From: Agapetus fuscipes
Lineage: Eukaryota > Arthropoda > Insecta > Trichoptera > Glossosomatidae
Direction of reading: 5' to 3'
Length of the DNA: 64,000 nt
Assembly (NCBI GenBank): GCA_951799405.1
Contig: OX637336.1
Span: 20,131,479-20,195,478, forward strand
Numbering within the stretch: the first letter of the stretch is position 1; every line of letters starts with the position of its first letter. Of this stretch, positions 10,371-21,658 are shown piece after piece. The notes below the pieces were generated by a model. That model was not told the DNA's origin. It searched no databases and worked only from the letters and a program-made list of their open reading frames with translations. The translations under genes and the position numbers were made by a program.

Positions 10371-10559
10371 AATCAAAGAAATATACTGTTTTAATTCACT
10401 TTTTTATTATTTATTTTAAATATGTCTAACAGTTTTCGCCTAAAAAGGCATCCTCAGGACATCCTCATTGTCCTGAGGATGCCTTTTTAGGCGAAAACTG
10501 TTAGACATATTTAAAATAAATAATAAAAAAGTGAATTAAAACAGTATATTTCTTTGATT
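10371..10559. repeat. Perfect 90-bp-arm inverted repeat with hammerhead-like cores
   Basis: Arms 10371-10460 and 10470-10559 are exact inverse copies by eye, separated by 9 bp. Next to the loop each arm has CTGAGGA, a GCC-TTTTT-GGC hairpin, then GAAAACTG. One copy of this unit exists singly at 1490-1600. A head-to-head insertion or a foldback copy is the likely origin. Confidence 0.9.
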
Positions 10560-10794
10560 AATTATACAATGGACTTTCACTGTGTAAACCACCAAACCCT
10601 GAAAAACATCTTTATAGGATTACTTATGTAATTTATGTGTGTATATTACCTAGCTACAAGAAAATATATATCAAAATACTCCTATAATCTAAGTTTGAAA
10701 ATATAAATTGACATTTGAGGCTCATATATTTAAAGCACGTCCAAAAGCAGACACATAGTAGTTCACGCTTACAAATGCTGCCTGTGTACTGATG

Positions 10795-11110
10795 AGAATG
10801 AATATACAAAAAAGTACGATGAGATGGTTCGGACATCTTGAAAGAATGGATGATGAACGACTTGCGAAGAAAGTGTGGAGTGGAAATGTCAGAGGAATGC
10901 TTGAAGGGAAAAATCGAGAAAGGAATGGATATATCAAGTATGTAGGATAGATTGCGAAATAATGGAACGTGAAGAGTGAGAATAAGAGAAGAGTGTGTAT
11001 GAGGAAAGTGATGAATATTGTTGAGTTGAAAGAGATATGCAAGGACAGAGAAAATTGGAGACGCATATGCGGAGGTACCGTCCACCCCAAGTAGAACGGT
11101 GACAGGATAC
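10795..11110 (+). pseudogene. LINE-B (RTE-like) ORF 3' end
   Basis: Broken frames give RWFGHLERMDDERLAKKVW, VCMRKVMNIVELKEICKDRE and NWRRICGG near the end, a common C-terminal pattern of RTE-like endonuclease/reverse transcriptases. After the ORF comes GGTGACAGGATACAGTTACA, the start of an (ACAGTT)n-like tail. Frameshifts near 10895 and 10950. Confidence 0.7.
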
Positions 11111-11147
11111 AGTTACAGTGGCTTAAACGCAATTTTTTGTTGTTGTA

Positions 11148-11325
11148 AGGAAGCCTGTGCGGGAGACTCGCTAGGTTCAAGAGACCCTAGGGGTCTATGA
11201 CGCTTGTTATAGTGCTGCAGAGGTGTTGGTGATGCGGCAGTTACCCTTATCCGGTAGCAGGGCCGTTAGCTGCGCAGTGCTGTGGTGTGTGTTGCGTTGC
11301 TTAATTTTGAGACACTGAGAGGAAA
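11148..11325 (+). repeat. Interspersed repeat (also 58740-58950 and 36700-36785)
   Basis: Blocks AGCCTGTGCGGGAGACT, CCCTAGGGGTCTATGAC and GTGTGTGTTGCGTTG recur inverted at 58740-58950. Class unknown. Confidence 0.55.
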
Positions 11326-11639
11326 TGGCGATTGGTATTGTATTTGAAAAGGATAAGGTTTAATTGGGATGGAAACACAGATACCGGTAACTCATTCTAT
11401 AAGTGGGCAGTTTGGCAATTAAGCTACAAATATAGTGTAACTTCTTGCCGCATGATGCCCGAAGGGTTGAGCTTCATATTGATAGAATATGTCATATACT
11501 GAAAAAGTTTTCGTGTATTTTTTTGTCCAACCAATCTATTTTCAGTACCCAAAAATGTACCCAAACGATTAAAAATACGTTAATTTTCAACTATTGTGTA
11601 AACGCAGTTGAAAATTGTGGATGAAAAATGCAAAAGCGC

Positions 11640-12325
11640 CACTAGTGAGTGCTTTTGTAGCTGTAACTGTAACTCTGTCACCATTCTGCTAGTAGTGGCC
11701 AGAGCCTCTACAGAGCTGCCTCTATTTCTTACTATCCTTAAATACCTCTTTCAATTCATTCATATCCATCACCTTTTTTATACATTTTCTTATTTTACAC
11801 TCACTTTGTACATCTTATTCTTTCACAATCTTCTCAATCTGATCACTCCATACTTTTCATGGTCATCTGTTACATATTTTTCCCTTCAAAATTCCTCTGT
11901 GTACATACTTTGTCAGTCTATCATCTTTCATTCTTTCCACGTGCCCAAACGATCTTGTACCTTAACTTTCACATCCTCTGTCAACTTACATTCTTTCTTT
12001 ACACATTCATTCCTAACTTTATTCTTCATAGTTTTTCCAGTCATGCTTCTCAAATGCTTCATTTCCACTGTACATACTTGTTACTGTCAATCTCAGTCCA
12101 TGCTTCACTTCCATAAATCCAAGTCGGTAAAAATATGCCATTGTCTACCACCATAATTCTCAGATCCATCGTCAACCGCTTGTTCTTTGCTATACTTCCT
12201 GTTGCACCTTTTCTAACGGGAATAATAAAAATCGAACAGTATGAAGGTGTCTGGTCCAATTCAGTATATAATAATCTAGAACAAGCAAGAATTGTACCTG
12301 TCGTACCTATATAAACGAGCCGCAA
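11640..12325 (-). pseudogene. LINE-B (RTE-like) 3' end
   Basis: On the minus strand the frame contains WIYGSEAWTEIDSNKYVQWK (thumb region of RTE-like RT), then further decayed C-terminal sequence. It ends on the lower-coordinate side with GTGACAGAGTTACAGTTACA repeats. The catalytic core is not present, and several stops interrupt it. Confidence 0.65.
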
Positions 12326-12420
12326 TGATACAGAGGAGAGAGTCGAAAAGCTAAGAGATTGAAAAAGTGATCAGTACATTGTAAACCGACATTGTGGAAA
12401 ATAAATCAATTGCATTTTTA

Positions 12421-12515
12421 TATCTCGAGCACTTTCGACCATCAATATTCAGGTCATTATCAAGAGTTACTCTTGATAATGACCTGAATATTGATGGTCG
12501 AAAAGACTCGAGATA
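12421..12515. repeat. Inverted repeat with 47-bp arms and a 1-base loop
   Basis: Arms 12421-12467 and 12469-12515 match inverted with about two mismatches. Each has TTGATAATGACC, then GGTCGAAA, a degenerate relative of the hammerhead-like core (TGACC / GGTC stem followed by GAAA). Confidence 0.8.
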
Positions 12516-13049
12516 TAAAATATTATTGTGAAAATTATACTACGTTAAAGAAAAAATAATTTTATTTAAAAAAAATGAATTTTCACTGTGTGAATACACA
12601 AACCCTACAAAACCAAATCAATTGCAGTTTGATTAAAAGAACCCCTATAGAAATAATAACAATACATTGAAGTTTTCATATATTTTTATTTTTACGTGAT
12701 GGTCACGTATTTACCTACGTATTGTTTATACTCAGAGTAAACGCCCTTTGTAGCGGCAGGAAATTATCGAAAATTTAATTAGAGCCTACCGCGTTTTTGT
12801 ATAGATTTAATAATTTGTAATAGTGGTTGTATGGATATATATACATGGGGAGAGACCGGACTTTATCGTATATTGGAGGGAAGGGGGCTCGCGTGCCGGC
12901 AAGCTATCGACTACTGATTAAACAAATAACTATAAGTCAGAGCCGATATCTATAACATGGAAAACAGCCGCTGCAAACCTTTGGGTAGTGTGTATTTTAT
13001 AAAATGTTCTATATAGTTTGACACTGAACGTGCTTATTTTCTATTTTTA

Positions 13050-13306
13050 TTCCTTGACTTATGGGTTGGTATGAGGCTGACCACCCATACTGTAAAAAAT
13101 GATTCACCTTGCCAATGTCACCCTGTTTCAGGGAAGGTCGGAAAGAGTTGCAGGGCTTATGTTCATTTGAGATTGGGTGTTTATATTGTAGGTCCACATT
13201 CGGCATGTGTTAGCGCGAACTTATACATGTCTGCTTGTGATAATGCATTTAATATGAATCTTAAATGATATATATCTTTGCATCTTAGATTTAGATTTAG
13301 ATTTGC
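13050..13306 (+). repeat. S3 repeat, full length
   Basis: Starts TTCCTTGACTTATGG and ends in (TTAGAT)n. Clear match to the copy at 2465. Confidence 0.8.
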
Positions 13307-13454
13307 ATTAGGTTTGTATACGTCTATCTATATGAGTTTTATTCTAAGCAATTGTATCAAACCATAGTATTGATATGATTTGTGTTTTTCTTTTAACAAA
13401 TAAAAAAAATGTGGAGAGGAATGCAATTCACCAACCTAAAGAAGGTCCCTACAT

Positions 13455-13615
13455 ATTTTATCAAACACAACATTAAAATGCACACTCACAAGCAGACACG
13501 TGAAAGTTCACGCTTACACGTGCTTACAGGTGTACCTACTTACAAAATAAATTAAACCAAACATGAAATTTAGCCTTGCAACTCCTACCGCCTTTCCATG
13601 AAACCAACATGGCAG
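13455..13615 (-). repeat. S3 repeat, diverged
   Basis: CAGACACGTGAAAGTTCACG and CCTTGCAACTCCTACC are retained. Preceded at 13405-13450 by an S5 body fragment (GGAATGCAATTCACCAACC). Confidence 0.5.
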
Positions 13616-14434
13616 AGACAAAAGTGAATCAAGTTATTACTGCATATTTGCTCTAAGTGCTAAACAGTTTCCATCAAAATTTACAAAATAAACACGAATA
13701 GAAATTAATGTATATACATATAATAAAACACTACACTGACTTTAAGAAATGGAGGTAGCTCTGTAGAGGCTCTAGCCACCGATAGTGGAATGGTGACCGA
13801 GTAACTGTTATCTAATGCAGTTGTCGAAATCTTAACTTAATTTGTCTTATTCTATGTTTTATCCTATCTTCATTATTTGGCTACTTAATTCCTTAATTTC
13901 TTTCCTATCATTCTCCTTTCCATCTTCTTATCTTCCCTCCACTTCTTCAATTCTTAAATTTTTAACTTACTATGAATAAATGTAAAGATATTATAATTGG
14001 CGGTGTAAAACTAAATTATCATAATCACTTATAATATGTAAAAATGTAAAATGCTGTAGTACCTATCTAATAAAGAAAAAATATAAATTATAAATATAAA
14101 ACTGTTACAGTTTACAAAAAATGTGATAAAATATTATTTAACTATTAAATGGAAAGGTTGACTATAACTACTACAAAGGCAGTGTTCACCAAGCGGATGG
14201 TTGGAAAAGCCTTTGAAGTCAGAAAACTTCAAACAATAGACGCGCGGGCCTTGAGACTCCTTACAGGGGGGGAGGGGTCGGAATAAGGGCCATTCTCATG
14301 CAGAAACCTCCCCCGAAAATCTCCCCTCCCCCAAAAAACTACCCCCCCCTTTCTACAAAAAAAATCAGCTCTCTCTTTCAAAAAATCACCTTCATGTTGT
14401 ACAATCCATTTTTGATGTAAGTAGATTTAAAAAA

Positions 14435-14692
14435 AAAAAAGATTGGTGAAGAAGAATGCAATTCACTAATCAATTATTTCTGGCCAGAAACAGGTATTAA
14501 TATCATCTATTAATAATTCATCACTGTTTATTATAATGAATTAATTATTAAATAATTATTACTCAATAACATCGAACTTGTGGTCTAATGACCCAAGCGG
14601 GGATCGAACCAACGTTATTCCATTCCAAACACGCTAGAACGATCGGCTCACTTGGCCCCCTCGGCCATACCACCGCCTAGATCAAAGAAACA
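14435..14692 (-). mobile_element. S5 tRNA-derived SINE
   Basis: On the minus strand, TGGTATGGCCGAGGGGGCC (A-box region) is followed by the B box GGTTCGATCCCCGC. The body reaches down to TGGCCAGAAATAATTG (read on minus). Other copies: 29395-29510 and 62990-63178; body-only pieces at 26305-26420, 36340-36390 and 36808-36890. Confidence 0.75.
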
Positions 14693-14821
14693 TCCTCATA
14701 AAATGGATAACAAGGCTGGCAAAGGCGTGCATTCCATACAGGCATATGCGCCTAGAAGGTAGGCAATATATGAAAAAAAAAAATAAACCATATTCTCAGA
14801 TTTATAATAAAAAAAAAATTT

Positions 14822-14940
14822 TAAAGACCCTATCAAAATGAACATATGACATCTCTTGCCTGGATCAGGGGTGACATCGGAAAAGTCAACCATTTTTTTT
14901 CTGTGTGTGTGGTCAGCCTCATACCAACCTAGAAGTCAAT
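14822..14940 (-). repeat. S3 repeat, 5' part
   Basis: Read on plus it ends with GTGGTCAGCCTCATACCAAC, which is the inverse of the S3 start. Confidence 0.55.
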
Positions 14941-14999
14941 TAATTTATTCTCTTTAATAATGCGACTTCAATCAATCAAAACTCTTGGTATCGAAAAAA

Positions 15000-15120
15000 C
15001 CTCCCGTTTTAAAAAATCACCTCCCTACTCCCAAAAAAATCTCCCCTCTACACCCCCAAAAAGTATCCCTCCCCCAAAAAAAACGTCCCACCTCCCCCCA
15101 GTGATCGGATCTCTCCCCCA
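15000..15120. repeat. C-rich low-complexity tract
   Basis: CTCCC-rich degenerate repeats, like the tract at 14275-14385. No gene. Confidence 0.6.
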
Positions 15121-15941
15121 CGTCTGATTCATTTGGTATTATCGTGGATTTATCCGGTGTTTTAGTCGTTTAAACAACATTTCACAAACCAATGGGTTTT
15201 ATGGCGTTTTTTTTTTCTTTATATTTTGTTTTCTTGTTGCTTGGAAATGAAAGTTAAATCGGCTGAAATAATGACTGAAAGAAATGTTATGATTTATATT
15301 AAATTCTGGAGGGGCCCCTTTGCTGTTTTGTTTTTATTTTATTTTGTAAATGTACACATCGTTTTCAATGTCTGGTACAAAATAATCAGCCCCTGTTTGT
15401 TTTTATTGGAAAACGGTCTCGTTGAAATATATAATAAACGAAAGTTTCTACATTTGTTTAAATTTGTAAAAGATATCAACAGATTGTTAATAAAGCAAAA
15501 CGAAAAAAAAGTGATGATTATTGTGACATATTAAATCATAATAGGGTAATTGCAGTGGTAGGAAAAACAGATGAAAGTAATATGATTGTGTAGAGTACAG
15601 TTTAAGGATTACAGCAATATATTTTTTAAGTAGTAAAAATAAAGATGTCATTGATAATTTTCAAAAATAAAATGCGGAGAACTTGAGTCCCGCCAAAACG
15701 CAGCGCAGCCGGCTTAGCGACGACCTGCGCCCGTCAATACCTAAGCTCCGAAGATCCATCGACGCCATATCCGCCTAAATAAAAAATGACCTGTTTTACC
15801 GGAAATAAAAAATACGCTAATTTTAAAGAGCTATTATTTAAAAACTAAGCCAGATCTCCGGCCAAGGGCGCGCAGTGATTTGTGATATTTTTTTGACATT
15901 AAAAATACGCTAACCTTCAGTGGTTGTGCAGAGAGAGTGTC
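15121..15941. other. Intronic stretch without recognised features
   Basis: AT-rich. A 102-codon frame at 15226-15534 has biased, low-complexity composition and no recognisable motif; I do not call it a gene. Confidence 0.5.
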
Positions 15942-15990
15942 TCCTGAAGATGTTGGCTAAGTCGCCAATGAAACGCTGAGAATGATGTAA
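15942..15990 (+). other. Hammerhead-like core
   Basis: CTGAAGA, stem TTGGC / GCCAA, GAAA, then CGCTGAGAATGATGTAAG. The last block is shared with 2381 (minus) and 60899 (minus). Confidence 0.45.
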
Positions 15991-16009
15991 GTTCTCCCAT
16001 AATGGTTCG

Positions 16010-16820
16010 TTTAATATCCGAAGAGTTTAACTATCTAACTTTTAAGTTATTGTAATTGTTAATTTCTACAAAAATATTTTTTTAAATATCTGACTTGAAT
16101 GAATAAAACAATATAAAAATTATTAATTCGTATAATCAAAAATTAAATTCGCTCTGCAGAGAACTAAATAACTTTTTCTAGCAGATATAATACACGCCCA
16201 TGGAGTTAACACATATGAAATAGCTAAAAAGTTGTGACATCACACGGCAAGGTTTATATTAATTTAAAATTAATAATGTAAATCAAAACACTAAGTAATT
16301 CTTCACGAGTTGATTATTTCCTGTGGCGCTTTCATTGATTGATATGAACCCTAGTTCCATAAATGAATGACGTTTCTCAGATGAGAAATAATGTTTTATA
16401 TATACGTGTCAAAAACGCTCTGAATTCATTTGAGTGTAAAAATAAATGTTTAAATTAAAATTTAAACCAAAAATTTTCATTCAAATTCAGGCCCAAAATA
16501 TAAATGAACATAATAATAAGAGAAACCAAGATTTAATTCTGTGGATGGGCGTGTTTTTGCAAAGAGAAGACCTAAGCAAATTTGTTCACCCTCACCAAAC
16601 AAATAAACACCAAACCACTCGGATTTAATAATATTTTAAGATTTACAGGGAGAAAATTTTATGTACATAATTAAATGCAAATTTCTACATATTTTATTTC
16701 CTGGATTGTTTGTTTGTTCGTCTAAAAATATGCAAAAAACAGAAAAAATACGAAACCGAAGAAAGATGTATGTTTGATTGATGTTTTTTTCATAAATGAA
16801 TTTTATTTTAATGTTCATAC
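16010..16820. other. Intronic stretch without recognised features
   Basis: AT-rich unique-looking sequence. No gene or repeat head seen. Confidence 0.5.
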
Positions 16821-16825
16821 TCGTA

Positions 16826-17150
16826 TTTCGGTTGGTGGTTCACTTGGTAGAGTGCTTGTATTCCATGCCGTGAGCTCGAGTTTGAATCCCACCGAGGGTG
16901 CCAGAAATTATTTCCCGTTTTAGTGTTTATTTCTAACTCAAAATAAAGTACCGGCATGGCGTACTCAGTCTTCACAAGAAATGACAACCAGCGTCTTCGG
17001 GAGCTGTTTAACCAAGACTGGTCATCAAAGACTCATCCAGTATGAGTTTTGCTTGAGAATTAATAGGAACAGCTAGCTCGGAAAAAGGCTCTTGAGGTGT
17101 GATACACACAAAAACATAGCTCCCAATCGTGTAAATATTATTATTGTTAT
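16826..17150 (+). mobile_element. S2 SINE with S1-type tail
   Basis: The head GGTTCACTTGGTAGAGTGC and B box GTTTGAATCCCACC open an S2 unit. From about 17000 it continues as S1 (AAGACTGGTCATCAAAGA, then TGAGGTGTGATACACACAAA) with an (ATT)n tail. So S1 and S2 recombine in both orders. Confidence 0.75.
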
Positions 17151-17163
17151 TTCATGTGATCTG

Positions 17164-17952
17164 TCTAATCCACGTCTAATCTAATATAATCTAAGTTGCA
17201 AAGATATTGTTACGAAATTAGGGTTCAATTGTCTTTCCAAATTAAAAATACACAGGTTTCCTTTAAAACTTATTTATTTTACACTGTTACAATATTTATT
17301 TTCACACTACTTTCTCGATTATTCTACTTGGTTTCGGTTCACTGATCAGATGGCTTCGATGTCTTTGTTAGTCGCTATGATACTGGCCCGCTCTGCAGGC
17401 CATTCGCACCTTTATACTCTTCAGAGCAGTATGATCCAGAACTAAAGTCGCCAGACGGTTCCAGAGTAATTATTACTTCTCGATGTTTCACGTACTACCT
17501 AGACACAACCAAAATCCTACCTACCAATGCAATACAGTATTCCTATAATTATAACAAATACCTACTTAGCCTAGAGAATTCTACACTTATACATAATTAT
17601 CGATCTTACCTACCAATACTTTTGAGGATTCTTATAACTATAACTATCCATACTTATTTCAATATTTATATTTACATAACACTATAACTACCCATACTTA
17701 TTTCAATATTTATATTTACATAACAATATGTAACATTAGGGATTCACATAACATCCATTATCACAAGCAGACACGTACTAGTTCGCGTTTGCGCATGCCG
17801 CATGTGAACCTACAACATAAAAACCAAATCTGAAATGGACATACACCCTGCAACTCTTGCTGACCTTCCCTGAAACAGGGGTGACATTGGCAAAGTGAAC
17901 CATTTTCTACAGCATGCGTTGTCAGCCGCATACCAACCTAAAGCCAAGGAAT
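17164..17952 (-). repeat. S3 repeat interrupted by a solo LTR
   Basis: The S3 3' part is 17164-17207 and the rest resumes at 17726 and runs to CCAAGGAAT near 17952. Removing 17208-17729 restores a normal S3 sequence. Confidence 0.85.
17208..17725 (-). mobile_element. Solo LTR, 518 bp, with 4-bp target duplication
   Basis: The minus strand starts TGTTATG and ends TAACA (TG...CA). ATAT flanks both sides (17204-17207 and 17726-17729). On the minus strand there is AGAGTATAAAGGTGC (TATA box) and later AAATAAATA (polyadenylation context). No internal region is present, so it arose by LTR-LTR recombination. The 4-bp duplication fits some Ty3-like elements. Confidence 0.85.
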
Positions 17953-17959
17953 CCGTAAT

Positions 17960-18580
17960 TTTAAAATTTAGTTTAACGAATAAAGTGAAAACTCTTTGAA
18001 TTGTGAACCTCTTTAATTAGTTTTGGTTGTGTGCTTTCTAGACACTTCTTCCAGTCCGGGGTCACTTTTTCATTAAGCTCAGCAAAAACGCTATGACGTA
18101 ATAATTCATTTTTCGTGATTATGTTGAGTGCATTACTAAAAGGCAGGAATAAAACCATATATCCTCGGCCCAAATTACCCCCATTAGGCTCCGTACACAA
18201 TTCACTCAAATAAAAACGTATAATTTCCACACACATAAAAAAAAAAAAAATTATGATCGTTTTTCATTAAAATAAATGTTCTGCCATCGCCGGCAACTAA
18301 TGTATGAAATATTTCCGGAAATCATCTTTTATATTGGTTCTTCAGCGTGGCTTATTTTGGTACACATTACATGTATTTCTATTGAAATGTTATGAAACAA
18401 TTTTATTTTTATTTCATAATGGAATAAATTTGAAAATACTTTATAAATAGATTGTTTTTTGGTAGGCAACCGTCTCACGGCAAAAATTTTGTTCAGTATG
18501 GGTAAAAATGGTTCACTTTGCCAATGTGACACCTTTGTGAGTTTCGTAACAGAAGAAGAGAAAAGTTACACTATATGTGT
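17960..18580. other. Intronic stretch, no gene recognised
   Basis: An 87-codon minus-strand frame at 17973-18236 has no recognisable motif. A short S2-like end (AAAAGTTACACTATATGTG) lies near 18562. Confidence 0.4.
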
Positions 18581-18583
18581 AAA

Positions 18584-19001
18584 TTAGTAGAAGTGGCGGC
18601 TAATCTGCAATGCTGATTTTTAATGTTGGTTTATTGGCTTGCTACATTTTTTGCATAAGACATTTCTTTTTTTTTTACTTTTTTTGTATAGATTTACTTT
18701 TAAGGTTTTGTTGTTTTCTTATACTTAAATGTTATTTTTTACTCGTATTCCTTGACTTATAGGTTGGTATGAGGCTGACCACCCATACTGTAAAAAATGG
18801 TTCACTTTGCCAATGTCACCCCTGTTTCAGGGAATGTCGGCAAGAGTTGCAGGGCTTATGTTCATTTGAGGTTTGGATTTTATTTGTAAGTACACAATCA
18901 GCATTTGTAAGCGCGAACTACACGTGTTTGTTTGTGGGCATACATCTGAGAGCTTTGAATGAATATATCCTTGCAACTTAGATTATAGATTATAGATTAT
19001 A
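18584..19001 (+). repeat. LINE-A 3' UTR plus S3 unit
   Basis: 18584-18747 (GTGGCGGCTAATCTGCAATG onward) is the end of the LINE-A ORF and its UTR. The S3 unit starts at 18748 and ends in (TTATAGA)n. It shows that S3 is the terminal part of LINE-A. Confidence 0.75.
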
Positions 19002-19002
19002 G

Positions 19003-19122
19003 TCAACGATGTTAGCCATGTTGAAAGCACCGGTTCCCATAGATCAACGAAGTTAAGCAACATTGGGCGCGGACAGTACTTGGATGGGTGACCGCTCAGG
19101 TACACCGCGTGTCGTTGGCATC
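19003..19122 (+). mobile_element. 5S rRNA-derived SINE head
   Basis: About 120 bp match the 5S rRNA pattern by eye: GTCAACGATGTTAGCCATG at the start, GAAGTTAAGCAACATTGGGC, then AGTACTTGGATGGGTGACCG, and TCGTTGGCAT at the end. It contains the internal promoter region of 5S genes (A box and C box). Substitutions and direct fusion to S1 show it is the head of a SINE3-type element and not a working rRNA gene. Confidence 0.85.
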
Positions 19123-19437
19123 TTGGACCGGTCCGTAGTCCGTAGTGGCAACACTTCGGACTCGTAAATGGAAGGTTGTGGATTGGATCCCGGCGGAGCA
19201 CAAAAATATACCATTTATATTTCGAATGTGCTCTTCGCTGAGTTGAAAAATTCATAAACCTTTACCAAAGACCGGTCACTGAAAGGTCCATCCAACCTTA
19301 CAACAACTGGGTCTTGCTTGAGAATTGGCGCTTTCTACAGCGACGACCAAGCTCGCAGAGGGCTCTTGAGGTGTGATACACACAAAAACAGCGCTCACCA
19401 AATAAATCATCCTAATATTATATTATTATTATTATAG
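19123..19437 (+). mobile_element. S1 SINE body fused to the 5S head
   Basis: GGACCGGTCCGTAGTCCGTA follows the 5S unit directly. The full S1 body, the TGAGGTGTGATACACACAAA block and an (ATT)n tail end at 19437. Together with 19003-19122 this is a 5S-tRNA composite SINE. Confidence 0.85.
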
Positions 19438-19527
19438 TTGCAGTTTATAAGAATTGGTGTTTTTTTTCGTGTTCGTAGAATATATATTATATCTTTTTTT
19501 TTATTTCCAGTGAGTGATATTTGTCAG

Positions 19528-19712
19528 GGAAGGTCGGCAAAAGTTATGGGGCTTATGTTCATTTGAGGTTTGTGCTTTATTTGTAAGTACACATTCAGCA
19601 TTTGTAAGCGCGAACTACACGTGCTGGTTTGTGGGCATACATCTGAGAGCTTTAAACGAATATATCCTTGCAACATAGATTATAGATAGATTACAGATTA
19701 TATATAGATATA
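19528..19712 (+). repeat. S3 repeat, 5'-truncated
   Basis: Starts inside S3 at GTCAGGGAAGGTCGGC and ends in (TTATAGA)-type repeats. Confidence 0.7.
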
Positions 19713-20073
19713 CAACCATTCATATCCGATCAGTTTTCCGGGTGCGATTTTCGTGGTTTCCTCATACAAAGTATTGACTAAATTACAGAGGAGCTTGTGT
19801 GAGATATTGGTTAGTAATAAATTCAATGGAATACCATTAAATAGTTCATTATCTCTGATGGAAGTTTTTAGGGGAAGTTTTTATCGTTTTAAAGACAACA
19901 TTTCAAGACGAATCTAAGCTAGGATTTGGACAATCAAAATTCAAGTATTACTTAAAAATAGTTGTGTATGAAACATATAATTTTATTTTCACATTTTTTT
20001 ACTTCACATACCTTAGCTTTATTGGACTTTATCTTTAACTTAATCCGTCGATCTTCAGAGGCTTACTGCTATC

Positions 20074-20630
20074 TATAATCATATCTACCTATAATCTTAG
20101 TTGCAAGGATATATTCATTCAAAGCTCTCAGATGTATGCCCACAAACAAACACGTGTAGTTCGCGCTTACAAATGCTGATTGTGTACTTACAAATAAAAT
20201 CTAAACCTCAAATGAACATAAGCCCTGCAACTCTTGCCGACATTCCCTGAAGCGGGGGTGACATTGGCAAAGTGAACCATTTTTTACAATATGGGTGGTC
20301 AGCCTCATACCAACCTATAAGTCAAGGAATACGAGTAATAAATAACATTTAAGTAACAACAACAAAACCTTAAAAATAAATCTATACAAAAAAGTCAAAA
20401 AATTATTATGCAAAAAATGTAGCAAAACTAATAAACTAACATTACAAATCAGCATTGCAGATTAGCCGCCACTTCTTCCTGTCCTTGCATACTTCTATCA
20501 TTTCATCCAGAGTCATAACCTTTTTCACACAAGCTCTTCTTTTATTATGACTCTGGATATCCCATTCACTCGCTATTTCGAAAATTTGGTCCATCCATAC
20601 CTTTCTCGGTCTTCCTCATCAGTAAAAACA
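20074..20630 (-). repeat. S3 unit contiguous with LINE-A 3' end
   Basis: The S3 unit spans 20074-20330. From 20331 to about 20630 the minus strand is LINE-A: 3' UTR with GCAAAAAATGTAGC-type sequence (as read on plus), then the ORF end with GACTCTGGATATCCC (plus reading). Same arrangement as at 59113-59626. Confidence 0.75.
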
Positions 20631-20818
20631 GAAGGATCAAAATTCAAAGCAATAAATTGAAAGTGGATGGGGGTTTTCTGGCACTTACTATTAGTAGGGG
20701 AGAAAGACTAGGTATTTGTTTATTACTAATACTATCTATATTGTTTTGAATTTCAAGGGTTTCGAAGGCAATAAATTGTTTCTATTTGTACCCTGAGTGG
20801 AGGACCTTTACTCCAGTT

Positions 20819-20947
20819 ATGTCAAAAGAACGGTCATTTTCTATGAAGTGGTCTATCATTTTAGAGTACCCATCTCAGGGTCTGCTTGGATACTTCGAGA
20901 TGGTGGACCACTGCATAGAAAACGACCGTTCTTTTGATATAACATGA
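20819..20947. repeat. Inverted repeat, about 40-bp arms
   Basis: TCAAAAGAACGGTCATTTTC and, inverted, GAAAACGACCGTTCTTTTGA, with the pairing extending through GACCACT. The centre is about 45 bp. Origin unknown. Confidence 0.7.
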
Positions 20948-20954
20948 GTAAAGC

Positions 20955-21440
20955 TAAGACCGGTCCGTAGCTCAGTGGTAACACTGCGGACTCTGAATGG
21001 GAAGGTTATGGGTTCGATTCCCGGCGGAGCACAAAAAATATATACCATTTATATTTTCAAATTTGCTCTTCGCCGGGTTGAAAAATTCATAAAACCTTTA
21101 CCAATGACCGGTCACCAAAGGTCCATCCAGCCTTACAGCAACTGGGTCTTGCTTGAGAATTGGCGCTTTGTAACGACGACGATCAAGCTCGTAAAAAGGT
21201 CGATAGCTCAATTGGTAGAATGCTTGCATTCCATGCCGAGAGCAAGAGTTCGATCTCAAAGGTTTACTCAGCCTCCACAAGAAATGAGAACCAGCCCCCC
21301 CGGGAGCTGGGAAACCCCCACTTCAACTGAAAGTGGTTGGTGTGAGGCCGGTCCCCTTACCTGTAAAAATAAATAGGTCAACGCAGGCAAGAAGTTACAC
21401 TATATGTGTGGCTTAGTTGCGTTGCTAGTTGCGTAAAGCT
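20955..21440 (+). mobile_element. S1-S2 composite SINE
   Basis: The S1 head GACCGGTCCGTAGCTCAGTG with B box GGTTCGATTCCCGG, and the S1 body to 21190. Then S2 from GGTCGATAGCTCAATTGGTA to CAAGAAGTTACACTATATGT. A 133-codon frame spans it, but it is a tRNA-like transposon sequence and not a protein gene. Confidence 0.85.
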
Positions 21441-21658
21441 CCATCTCAAGGTTTGCCTGAATAAGTCGTTTTTATTTTTGCCTAAAAATATTTTTCATCC
21501 TTTAAACATTCCCACAAAGGTCGGTGATATCTTTTACAAACTTCAAATGATTGCATACCTACTTGCACAATACAACTGCTGATTGGCTTCTCAAGCAACA
21601 TATAGTTTTGACCCTTATTTTATACCAAGAATAAGGCTCATTCTCGAATTGGTACACA

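Noticed and set aside
10654..12156. Frames of 143, 152 and 182 codons
   Set aside because: They are antisense or frame-shifted shadows of LINE-B ends, with low-complexity F/S/H/I composition.
19003..19122. Functional 5S rRNA gene
   Set aside because: Several substitutions, no terminator T-run, and direct fusion to a SINE body.
20955..21030. Functional tRNA genes at SINE heads (also 30085, 36481, 61568)
   Set aside because: A and B boxes are present, but the sequences do not fold into a full cloverleaf that I can see, and they recur with the same SINE bodies.
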